From Ampelomyces quisqualis (taxonomy: Eukaryota; Ascomycota; Dothideomycetes; Pleosporales; Phaeosphaeriaceae): a stretch of 64,000 bases of DNA. Under the pieces are notes generated by a model. It saw nothing but the letters and a program-made list of their open reading frames with translations, was not told where the DNA came from and did no database searches. This document shows positions 54,453 to 64,000 of the stretch, one piece after another. The translations under genes were made by a program, and so were the position numbers. Where the stretch lies: positions 372,001-436,000 of the forward strand of contig JAGTXZ010000008.1 in NCBI GenBank assembly GCA_018398575.1, in the 5' to 3' direction. Each line of letters begins with the position of its first letter. Positions within the stretch are counted from its first letter, which is position 1.

Positions 54453-57400
54453 GTTGGGTAGCCTTGTGAGACCCGACTGCACGTACTAGAGAGACTTGTG
54501 TGCGCCGAATAACTCATGAAGACATCTGCGCACTGACTGTGAGACGCTCGGATGGGTTTTTGCAAATGGATGTGCTACCTTGAGCACCGGAACAGCCAAG
54601 TACCGTCAGCAATACTCAGCGTTCGGAAGAATATCGCTAGACTATTTGACAGTGAGGATGACGGCGGGAGGACTAGTTGTGCGGACCGTGTTGCAAGATA
54701 ATATAATCCAGGAACGTGAAACCGCAAGTCCAACACTTTAAATCATCCAGCTAAAAGGTACACGCGATCCACGTCGCTCGTGCAGACTTTCGGTGAGGCC
54801 CTGGTGCTCTTCCTCGACGCCACTTATCCACTTATGCCGGGGGGTCCGGTGCGCAAAGACTGTGGCGCGGTTTTCGGCCAAGCTGGAAGCCCGATTTTGG
54901 GGCTGTGCAAGGCTACTCGACAGCGACACGTAGACTACCACCAGCAAGCAACGAGACGCGAGATGGTGTTATACTCGTGCCCCAATAATTCCTCACGCGT
55001 CCTACTGCCTTCTTCAGGATCGTCCGTCCAAGTATGGAGATCTAACCGTTCTTTGCCTCAGTGGGGCAAGTCCGCGGGAAGGCCGTTTCGACGGACGTGT
55101 GCCAGTCCAAAGGCTCGTTGCAGGTTTTAATTGATGACCTGAAGAGAATATGAGGGACGCTTGACTGGCTTTGAGTACGGAGTGCTGATGGTTCAGATCG
55201 CTTCGCAGATCTTGCGGGGTGACAGATGGCGTTGCATATGTATATTGTATCGTCGCAACAGGCGCAAAAAGCCGCGCAGACACCCAACGACGGTGTCGAG
55301 GGGGCCCTGCGATGTTGGGCTGACCCGGCACGGAGCATTCTGGTTCAGTTACGGGCGCTTGCACTTGGTTGGACGGGTGGATGCGCGAGAGAAAGAGGGC
55401 AACCAGTTGCGTTGCTGCTATGGCATGGAGGGCGGCGATTCGCAGAGAGCCCTTGTTGGCGGCGGCCAGGAGGATTGCCCAATTAGTCTACAACCCGTCG
55501 CTAGCCATCGTTTACCCACACGCTTCATGCCGTCGCCATGGCCCAAGACTGCGAACGAAAGCCCTAAAATGTCTTTACGCTTCTCCAAGTTCAAGCGTTG
55601 AAGTGGCTGTTGGTGCTAGGAGCTGAGATTGAGAAACCTAGCGAGGGACCAGCACTTGCGGCTTCCCGACCGCGACAAACATCGCTTCAGTACAATCACT
55701 CAGCTCACCCTGCTACACTTCAGCCTTTGCTCGCTGTGTCGATGCTCTTCTTTCCAAAGTACGGAGTACTGCTTGCTCTTCCAGACTATTGGGTGAGCAC
55801 ACTTCAGTCTAACCCTGCCATGCTATGCTTCCTCCTACCACCTACGTGCCGACAGCACGATGTACACGGTTCGTATGCAACCGTCTGGGGCGGGAGAAGG
55901 ATGTGCGGTGTATTTGGGCCGTGCAATCAGGGCTCGCAGCGCAGATGGAGGCCTGGGTCTTTCATGCAGAAGAGTCATACGCTGCTCTCTGGACCTATTC
56001 GGCAATGCATATCCAACGCTTCCTAAGACACCTCCTAATCTCGTGACCGGTTACATGCGACTTCGATGTTCGCAGCAACACTCGCCCATAGACATCGATG
56101 AGCCGGCAAGTCCGTCCAGGCAAGCTGAAGTGTGGCTAGGTGCATTGATTCGGCCCTTTGGCTGCAGGTAATTGAGGCTGAGTGTTTGTTCGCCTTCGCC
56201 ACATTGACAACACATCAAGACAGTCGCGTGGCCGCCGTCATGCACATTCAGAGTGTTCGCATTGTGAACGACATCAGATGGCCGTTTTTCCTTGCTCGTT
56301 CCCAACATTTTCAAGGCTTCATTCTTGCCCCGGCGGCCTTCCCGCCATCTAGGTTAGGCACAAGCCACCAAGTCCGTCTGACCCCGCCTTCGCACGCTCA
56401 TTCGTGCTTTGCGAATGTGATCATGGAAAACCGGCCGCAGACGATTCAGATCATGTGACGGTACTTTCCTCAAAGGAGGATCATATTTAAGCCCTCTACC
56501 AATGGAAGCCTGTGATCGGTTTGCGATAGGGTCATGCGTCGCGGCGGCTGCATGCAGGGGAGTGTGAGTCTGACGATAACCACATGCGAAGGTGTTTGAT
56601 TATGTATGTGCGGGGACAGTCGTCACCATCCGTGCTGCAGACAGTGACATCCTGATCGCTCATTTTCGGCACAAGAACGGTGCATGCACATTGGCATGCG
56701 CCGTGCACATGCTTCTATGTGTCGGGACTCCGCGGTGAGATCTCACCGTTTGCCTCGGTGGTGATGGCATGCATTGCACAGGTCCACGATCTCTTAATGA
56801 CAGCCTGCCTCCAACACAGATCAAGGATTTTTCGAATTCGCCCGATGTGTACTCCGTATAGCTCAGTATCATGAGAGCAGCGAAATCTTGCCGGAGCACA
56901 GTATGCGCATACGTAGATTGCCAAATAGCGGCAATTGGATGATGAAACCCGCTCGTTCATCGTCTCGAGTTACTTCCCGGTGTCGGCATTGACCGCAAGA
57001 CTCGATTCGATCTGCCGTCGGTGTGCATCCATGAGATTCGAGCCAGACACCTCCCCTTGGTAAGGCGCTGACGTGCGGAGATCTGAGTAAAAGAAGTGAC
57101 AACCATCGAGCAGGGTCCAAAGCTACTGTGTACTCAGGTAGCGTTCGCGTCTACTCCGTACTCCGTATCGCTTTGTTCATACTTTGGTAGCAGCCGTTGT
57201 CGGACGGAGAGGGGAGGGCGGCACGGAACGAGCTCGACAATATCCGCGAATCAATGGTGGCGAGGCTACGATAGCCTTGTATGCCCTGTTGGAGCCCGGC
57301 CTGCAATGATCAGCCAACGACAAGGGCAGTCCGCTGATTCTCTTTGTTACCCGTGAAATAAGGTTTGAAGTCACAACGCCGAACTGTGCTTCTCGGCTTG

Positions 57401-58002
57401 ACACCCAAACCATGCCCATTTGGCACGATATTTCAGTCACGTAGATGGCATCCGGGCATTCCTGATTGATGAACAGTCGTTGTTAGTTGCGCGATGTCGT
57501 CGGTATCAGAACGTTCTAAATATTCAAATTGAGTTCCTACCCACCCGTGGACTTGTAAACCCCATCAGTGAAGCGATTGAACCGTAAATTATCTTGGATG
57601 TAAGGAGAGCTCCTGTTCAGCTCTTCTGGGAGACGAGCATGGTCCGAGAGTATGGTGATCGTTGTGATATGGTACCGATGCGTCGTGGGTGCTAAAAACC
57701 TTTGGGCTCATGTTGAGGTCTTGCGCTTGTCGAGGTCGTGTGCTTATAATAGAAGGCGAGCACAATGTAGAACGATCAGAATGGTGCATGACACAGGTCG
57801 AATGGTCCACATGATGTGAATGCTTAGAGGTGGGGATGATATGTGTTGGTTAGCAAAATGCTATTGTGAAAGTGGACGTGGACACCTGAAATTGTGAGTG
57901 GTCAATTCCAAAGCAGGCTCGTGACTACGCATCAACTTCATCAAACGCGTCTCTTCTTCTGTAATTTCACATATTCCCGCACCAAATTCCACACAATCCA
58001 AA
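54453..58002. other. Gene-poor 3.5 kb with repeated TACGGAGTA motifs
   Basis: This is the longest gap in the window apart from the transposon. No accepted coding frame was found. The 9-mer TACGGAGTA or its complement occurs at 55760-55768, 56850-56858, 57152-57160 and 57159-57167 (the last two overlap), with a one-base variant at about 55176. Composition is near genic, with no strong RIP signature. The left end is the promoter of the large minus-strand gene, and the right end that of the alkyltransferase. Confidence 0.5.
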
Positions 58003-58423
58003 ATGTCCAAGCAGCAGGTGGTCACCAAGTACCAAGAACGCGTCTACGCAGCGCTGCAGCAGATCCCCGAGGGAAGGATCACATCCTATGCTGCTATGGC
58101 GAAAGCGCTGCAGAGCAGTCCGCGCGCAGTCGGCGGTGCACTACGCGTCAATCCTTTCGCACCGGAAATACCCTGTCATAGATGCATCGCAATTACAGGC
58201 GTAAATATGCGCAGCATGGTCTCTTCCGAAGACTCGCTAACGGGAGCAGTTTGTTGGCGGGTACATGGGCGAGTGGGAGAACGCCCCTAGCGGGCAGAAT
58301 CAGACCTCAAAACTCAAACTGCTGAAGGAGGAGGGTGTATCATTTGATGCAGATGGTTACCTGGTTGACAAGTCGCTGTGGTGGGATGAATTCAACACAG
58401 AGAAGTTGAAAGTAAAGACGTAG
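58003..58423 (+). CDS. O6-alkylguanine-DNA alkyltransferase, minimal form
   Basis: Exons 58003-58200 and 58250-58423 give 123 residues. The DNA-binding helix-turn-helix (GRITSYAAMAKALQSSPRAVGGAL) carries the Arg that flips the base, followed by the Asn hinge and the active-site motif IPCHRC; the intron joins IAITG to FVGGYMGEW. These proteins repair O6-alkylguanine by transferring the alkyl group to the Cys of PCHR. The long N-terminal domain of larger MGMTs is absent, so the size resembles alkyltransferase-like proteins such as Atl1, but those have Trp in place of Cys. Because the Cys is kept, repair activity is predicted. The TPR gene follows 215 bases later on the same strand. Confidence 0.9.
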
Positions 58424-58638
58424 AAGGGTCTCGGTGGGGTAAGAACAAGCGGGGCTAGGTAATCGCCGCGACGGAATTTTTGTGAGCGCGACGTGCATCC
58501 TGATCATACACATCATTTCGAATATCAAGAGCTCTTTCAGATCTGTGTCGAAGCTTTCTGGCTGCAAGAGATCCATTCCGGCATACGCACATTTTGCTAC
58601 CCACACTAGCTACAATTTCGCGACCAAATACCTGCAAT

Positions 58639-60348
58639 ATGCCTCCGAAGAAGAACTTTCTGAAGCCAAAGCCAAAGTCAAAAGCCAAATCACAGGAGCC
58701 GCAATCAGAAAATGATTTTCTCGAAGCAGCAGACGAGTTCGAGCAAGCGGCTGGCAAGTGGCGTGCTGGTGATGCAGCAAAAGCAACCAGGTTTTTCAAT
58801 CGCGCAATCGACATGTACAACGAGGGCTTGAAGCGGTATCCGAGCTCCTTCGATCTAGCTTACAATAAGTAAGTATAGTGGCGCTCGAAGCTGCGTGAAA
58901 TATGGCTGACATTACGTAGAGCAAATCTGGAGTACAGCATCACGGAGGACGAGCGCATAGTATCTCAACTAGGAAGCAAAACGGCGCTTCTAGAAGAGAC
59001 GTTGAATTCGCATCGCTTTGCTATATCTCTAAATCCGAAGAACACCGACATTTTGTTCAATGCAGCGCAAGTTCTTACTTCATTAGCCGAAGCATCATTA
59101 GAGTCCGGCACGCAAGAAGCTGCAAAAGTACCAGCACGTACACTACTAGAGGAAGCGGTGGACATGTTTACAAGATGTTTAATAAGCCAACAGCAGGAGT
59201 ACGAGCAGATGCAATCCGAAATTGCCAAAGCCCAAGCATCCGGAGAGTACCAAAAAGCGTGGGAAGGCGGCGGTGTACCATTAGAAGATATCCAGGTCGA
59301 AGAGGAGGAGACCAAAACTGCATCCAGCTCACCGGAGGCGCCTGGTGATTGGGCCACTGTCGAGGAGATCCTCACGCCAGAAACGATTTTGGAAACATGT
59401 ACCGCACAACTGGGTGCATTGACTACCCTCCTCGGACTCTATGACCCCTCAGATCTACCCAACCTCGAGAAAAGAGGACATGACGGTACAGATACAGCGA
59501 CTGCCAAGATTCCAGCGTTGATCAGCCTCATCGAGACGTCTCCTTCCCTGCAAGTCAAGGACGAACCTAAAGCCGGACCGACACTCTCACTTGGCACATC
59601 TGCAGTCGAAGAGGTCACCACTACACCCAAAGACGACGCGATTCTCGCAACTGCAAATTTCCAGACCACCATAGCAGAAGTCACGTACCGAAGTGGCCGT
59701 AGCGATGCGACCCAGTACGCGCAAACCGTCGAGCAGATCTTCGCGAAACTCACTGCAAACACCGAGGGCACAGCTAGTTCGGACCTTGCAGCAGCCAACA
59801 CTCAATCTTCATATGCCGACGCGCTCATCGATCTCGCTTCCGCACTAGCTGATGGGACACAATATACTCCCTCCTCGCCTACTTTCTCCACTGATACGGA
59901 GATACAATGGACTGCACTCACGCAGGCGCAAACCTTGCTTACACAGCTTTCTTCCACACCATACGCAACCATACTCTCCGCGTCTCGCCTTGCAGACATA
60001 TTCCTCGCGCGAGGCGACATCGATCTATTCCGCTTCAGAATCACTCTGTACGATAGCGCGAAGCCAGCGTGGGTCAAGAGCAGGGCTGTTCTTGTTGGGA
60101 ACTCAGGTGTGTTTTATCGTGGGGCAAGGACGTATGCTGAGAAAGCTGGTGCCGTGAAGGTAAGGAGCACAGCGGACGCGAAGGCCATTGTTGCGGAGGT
60201 ACTGATGGAAGTGTCGAGTGGGTCACAGGAGAAGAAAGCTCATTGGAAGGGAAGGAGTTCAGATGTGGCGAAGGTGTTGGAGCAGATGGTTGCTGAGGGG
60301 ATTGTTGGCCGAGAGAATGTCGAGGGAGTATTGAGATGTGTGGAGTAG
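58639..60348 (+). CDS. TPR-type protein, uncharacterised fungal family
   Basis: Exons 58639-58868 and 58920-60348 give 552 residues; the 51-base intron joins AYNK to ANLEYSITEDERI in phase. A Lys/Pro-rich N-terminus (MPPKKNFLKPKPKSK) is followed by tetratricopeptide-like helices (FEQAAGKWRAGDAAKATRFF, HRFAISLNPKNTDILFNAA), an acidic linker, and a second helical region rich in Ala, Thr and Ser (SSYADALIDLASALADGT). The layout suggests a protein-interaction scaffold. It resembles the poorly studied fungal TPR proteins grouped with fission yeast UPF0656-type proteins, but that match is from memory of style only. The start at 58639 was chosen because the open frame upstream lacks an ATG. Confidence 0.8.
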
Positions 60349-61854
60349 TGCACGAGTCGACATGGATGAATAGCAACATTTCTTCGAGAAAGAAGTGGGT
60401 TTGCTCGTTTGTATGTCAATACATTCATGCAAGTTTTGATCGTCTTACTGTCTACAGTTTAAACAAATCGCGCACACGACAACCGGGCTTCTTGGCTTCG
60501 CGGGCGTGGGGTTAGATGTTAGTGGCGCAGGAAATGATACTGGTTATGCTTCGTACCGTGATTCCTCGTACCCCAGATCCGGCTGCTCAGCGAAGGAGTT
60601 GGGATCGTTGGTATCAAGAAATTGAAGTCTGCCCGAGGTCCCTCGGCGTGTTGTGAATTAGGGCTTAAGTGAGGTAAGTTGTTGCTTGTCTGATTTTCGA
60701 CCAACGGCCACACAATCTTCCCCAATTATTATTTCATCTCTTCGTTATCATAATTCTCTTTCAAGTATATTGCGCAAGCTCATCATAAACAAGGTTTGTT
60801 GTCCGGCGATGCTGGTGTTCTATCATCACGTTGGTTGGGGACATCTGCGTGTATAAGTCAACGGACACATTATACTTCAGTAAAGATGAAAATCACACCA
60901 TATCCCCTTCTCAAGGCTGATTGATGTGTTGTGGCGTTCATTGCGGGACGCAGCAGCTATATATCCGAATGGCGCAGACGCTGAGTGTGATGCTAATGGT
61001 GTCTGGCTGGACCTTGATGATGGAAACTCGCGTTCGACTCCTGCAATGCAATACATGTTTATCTCTCGTGGGAAAAGGATGCTGTATCGGATCTGTATAC
61101 CCACCTCGCTCGAAAGGTACATGATCTTCACGCTTGGACTCCACGTGCGACCATGCTCCATCAGCCAATTTTCAACCAGGCTTCGATCGCGACCATATCT
61201 TTCTTGCGAGGATTGCCGTCTTCGATCAGAGTCCTGTTATCACCTGTAGGTAATTGTGCTGATACCGAACCTTGTTGAACCGACCCATCCTCGTGGTGGT
61301 CCTTTTGCGCAGCAGTACCGCTGCGTTCTGTGTCCATTTGTGCAGTCGCAGCTGGAACCTATACCGGCCGCGAAAGGTCAAAGGCCAATATCAGCGCGTC
61401 CGAACGAGACATTGGACCGATCTAACGATTTTTTGGGCCTGTAGGCGAACGTCTCGCGTCACTGCTAGTTGAGACAGTACAGTAAGGATAGGATAGGATG
61501 AAATATAAGCCGAAGTGATACAAAGTGAAGTAGAAGCTACATGCGGCTGTGTTGTCGAGGCTGCATACAATGAGGCGTAGTAACGACTAATCATGTCAAC
61601 CTGACACTCGCAGACTCCGACGCGTTTCCTCGCTCTGAAAAGTTAGATTTTATTTTTGATACGTAGAACAGAGCTCGTAGTCACTTCCAGAATCATACTA
61701 GCTTCCACTAGGCCCACGTGCCTTCAAGGTACTATCTTTACAGTACTCATCGATGTAGCATTGTCTCCTGTACAACATGTTCCGTCGCGGCCCAACATTG
61801 TTTGCCGAGTCCCGGGCCTAGGATAATCTGATAAGATGAACATGTTTCTCTTCA
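60349..61854. other. Intergenic gap between convergent genes, 1.5 kb
   Basis: A plus-strand frame at 60926-61249 is open but has no motif. No splice chain or repeat was recognised. The ends are presumed 3' untranslated regions of the TPR and SWP1 genes. Confidence 0.4.
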
Positions 61855-62825
61855 TCATCTCAGACCAGCCAAGCGGCGCTCTTGGACCTCCGTTAAGGCC
61901 CTGCTGCCGCTCAAAAAGGTAACGAAACCTACGATGCAGGCTGCGGGCAATGTCTGGAACAGATTCCAGCTGGTGTAGTACATGAAAAAGATTCCCTCCA
62001 TCGCGAGAATAGATCCGTAGAAGAGTGCATGCGACACAGGCGCATCGCCCAGCGCTTTGGCCAGGTGGCTTGCATTCGCGCCTAGGGTCGCCCAAACACC
62101 GAAAAGTACGGGGAGCGCTGCGACAACGGCTGCCACAAAGACGATGGTTATGATCTTGGGAGGCGACTTGGGATCGGCGCGAAAGATGTGGTGAATTTCG
62201 GCCTCAGCGGCATATCGCAGGGGCGCCTCAGGGACGGTCAGAGGGACGTTGGGGTCACGAGAGACCTGGAGATCGAACGCTTTGCTCTTGTATGGTGTAG
62301 ACGAGCCGAATGAGCCGATGACGATCGATGCAGCAATCGGCTGCGAAGCAGTAAGGAACTGATAAGGGAGGTCTTTTTGAGACTGTAGAGTATCAGCAAC
62401 GTCCTTGAGCCATTGGCTTGCTAACATACCAGATTAACCTTTCCCTTGCCACTTTCCTTCACAATGAAGACAAAAGACTCCTCCAGGCCAGTTATTGGGT
62501 CGGTCAATGTCAGGAACGCTTGGTGTGGTCGCTTCGCGGTTTTTCCATCGACGGTGGTGAGAAGCACTTTCAATGAGTCGGTCGCGCCCAATTGTACGGA
62601 TTTGCCAAGTGGTGTAGAGGGGATCAATCTAGAAGAGGTCAATACACATATTTATGGCAGTATGGCTTAGGTTCAAGCTCACTTGTCTTTGGAGTCTCCA
62701 CCAACACCTGCACCTTTGCTGGTAACAGACACCGTAGCATCTTCAAAACTCCATGAGGATGCGGCGGAGACAATTGTCGCACCAGACAGAAGGAGAGAAG
62801 ATACAAAGCTACTCAGGACCCTCAT
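61855..62825 (-). CDS. swp1: Oligosaccharyltransferase subunit Swp1 (ribophorin II)
   Basis: Minus-strand exons 62825-62683, 62628-62430 and 62382-61855 give 289 residues. MRVLSSFVSSLLLSGATIVSAA is a signal peptide. A luminal domain follows (DATVSVTSKGAG, then TPLGKSVQLGATDSLKVLL and HQAFLTLTDP), with QKDLPYQFLTASQPIAASI just after the second intron. The C-terminus has three hydrophobic segments (IITIVFVAAVVAALPVLFG, ALFYGSILAMEGIFFMYY, AACIVGFVTFLSG) and ends in a short basic tail. Swp1 is a structural subunit of the ER oligosaccharyltransferase that attaches N-glycans to Asn-X-Ser/Thr. The length and the three-helix end match the fungal family. The first exon is short and was found by joining the signal peptide in phase. 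Confidence 0.93.
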
Positions 62826-63631
62826 ATTTGCTGTATTGGAAAAGGGTGGACGAGGAGCTCTGGGAGTTAATTGCAGAGGACACCTGGGCGTCTTACGTTT
62901 CGGGTCGGGGTTTCATCGGCTAAACTTAAATTCGTCATCAGCGGCATCTGCAGCTCATCTTTACTCATTAAACACCACAGCAACTTTGACTTGGTGCATA
63001 ATCTGATCAATCCCGAATTTCGATGACTAGACGTCAGAATCAATGCGATGGCTTCTGTTATCAAGAGCACCTTGAATCAATAAAGACTTCCAAAGTGCAG
63101 ACATCGGTTGTCCTTGCCGTGATTGAGCTCCGATTGAGCTTCGCCGTTATATATTTTGTAGACGTGAGTCGTTCGTCATGCTCAAGATCTTGGAATTCAT
63201 CAAGCTCAGCTGTACCATGAAAAAAAAATGGTTCTTAACCTGGACCGTACTCTCAAGAATGGGCATCGCAACATCTATGACCTATGTCCAGCTCAAGTCT
63301 GGTCAGGCAATTCTCACTGGAATTTGGAGATCTGGATACAGGCTTGACGAGAAATTATATCTGGTTACTCTCTCTTGATATCCGTCTGCTCTTTCACTTT
63401 CCTTGTGTTATGTGCTCGAGTCAAAACAGTTAAAGACACACGACTGAGACCACACTTGACATACTCTCACTCACCTGAAAGCTAGTTTGTGAGTTCCTCT
63501 TACTTCCCGCTCTTATGATCAGGACTCCCTTGAGCTTATCCACGGCAAACTTTTTTCTCTCTATCCCCCCGTCTTTTGTCTACCTAACTCGACTAAAAGT
63601 GCAGACTTCACACCTCCAGATATCTGTCAAG
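62826..63631. promoter_or_regulatory. Divergent promoter region, SWP1 and the gene at the right edge
   Basis: These 806 bases lie between divergent starts. The right part is pyrimidine-rich just before the ATG at 63632, as is common in fungal leaders. No open frame of quality is present. Confidence 0.45.
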
Positions 63632-64000
63632 ATGTCCCCTACCGTTTCCATCCCCGGTCTGGGCTTGTATCTCTTTGAACTTCAAGGCACGCTAAAGTGC
63701 ACCCTCACACGCAATGGCAGACTAACAAAGGTATACGAGTTCGACGAATCCGATCTCGACGAGAGTCACAGCACGAGCGACAGCGAAACACCACGCGATC
63801 AGCTGAAAGCCGGAATCGATGCGAGTGGTGTTGGTATCCACGTACGCTTGTTCAAGAACGATGGTGTGCTCAGGATCGACTTCGAGGGCAAGATTGGTAG
63901 CACGGCAGTCTGGACTTTCGAAGGCCTGCTATCACCGAATGGTGGGAGCTTGGTTGCAGCTGCGGCGTCACAGACGGAGTTCGATCCGAAGAAATGCGCG
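63632..64000 (+). CDS. Partial gene running off the right edge, function unknown
   Basis: The ATG at 63632 (MSPTVSIPGLGLYLFELQG) opens a frame of 123 codons that reaches the window end without a stop. The visible part alternates hydrophobic and charged residues in short strands (CTLTRNGRLTKVYEF, VGIHVRLFKNDGVLRIDFEG, STAVWTFEGLL), suggesting a beta-rich domain, with an acidic Ser-rich loop between. I do not recognise the family. The pyrimidine-rich stretch before the ATG and clean coding composition support a real gene. Confidence 0.65.
   Translation, partial: MSPTVSIPGLGLYLFELQGTLKCTLTRNGRLTKVYEFDESDLDESHSTSDSETPRDQLKAGIDASGVGIHVRLFKNDGVLRIDFEGKIGSTAVWTFEGLLSPNGGSLVAAAASQTEFDPKKCA

Noticed and set aside
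54780..55601. Overlapping frames of about 85-146 codons upstream of the large minus-strand gene
   Set aside because: No motif or splice chain; they overlap in several frames on both strands.
60926..61249. Plus-strand frame of 107 codons
   Set aside because: No recognisable motif, and short overlapping alternatives in two other frames.

Overview
The window is a stretch of a filamentous ascomycete chromosome, most likely a Dothideomycete of the order Pleosporales. The evidence is short GT-AG introns of about 42-60 bases in most genes, fungal protein families throughout (an Nvj2-type SMP protein, PPZ phosphatase, CSC1 channel, Swp1, a fungal alpha carbonic anhydrase), and AT-rich, TpA-rich repeat DNA that looks mutated by RIP. 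The order is inferred from gene style; no species is identified.

Left part (1-20 kb). About 600 bases of AT-rich decayed repeat are followed by an Nvj2/TEX2-like lipid-transfer protein (+), NudC (-), an AP180-type clathrin adaptor (+), an unrecognised conserved-looking protein (-), an F-box protein (-), a phosphopantetheine adenylyltransferase (-) that shares a 118-base divergent promoter with a DCAF7-type WD40 protein (+), and a secreted alpha carbonic anhydrase (-).

Middle part (20-40 kb). A CSC1/OSCA channel (-), an uncharacterised 505-residue protein (-), Mediator subunit 8 (+), a protein N-terminal methyltransferase (-), an aldehyde dehydrogenase with two plausible starts (+), and a PPZ-type phosphatase (+) that has a second in-phase terminal exon.

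Transposon (40.2-47.9 kb). A complete Ty1/Copia retrotransposon of 7,731 bases lies on the minus strand. It has 118-base LTRs, a GCCCT target-site duplication, a primer-binding site that fits an initiator-tRNA anticodon-arm primer, and a polypurine tract. It sits inside an exon of an MFS sugar transporter whose two halves are otherwise open. The element keeps one reading frame of about 2,449 codons with no frameshift. It is disabled only by stop codons and missense changes of the RIP type, two of which fall in the protease and reverse transcriptase active sites. Between integrase and reverse transcriptase it carries about 2 kb of extra coding sequence with some 29 cysteines in 346 codons, including one Zn2Cys6-like cluster. 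This is the strongest candidate here for something undescribed.

Right part (48-64 kb). A 1,584-residue, mostly disordered protein with a C-terminal methyltransferase-like domain (-); a gene-poor 3.5 kb containing repeated TACGGAGTA motifs; a minimal O6-alkylguanine-DNA alkyltransferase (+); a TPR-type protein (+); the oligosaccharyltransferase subunit Swp1 (-); and the first 123 codons of a gene that runs off the window (+). Most genes are housekeeping functions in alternating orientation, with no sign of a biosynthetic cluster. Exon coordinates were placed by hand from splice consensus, reading phase and family similarity.
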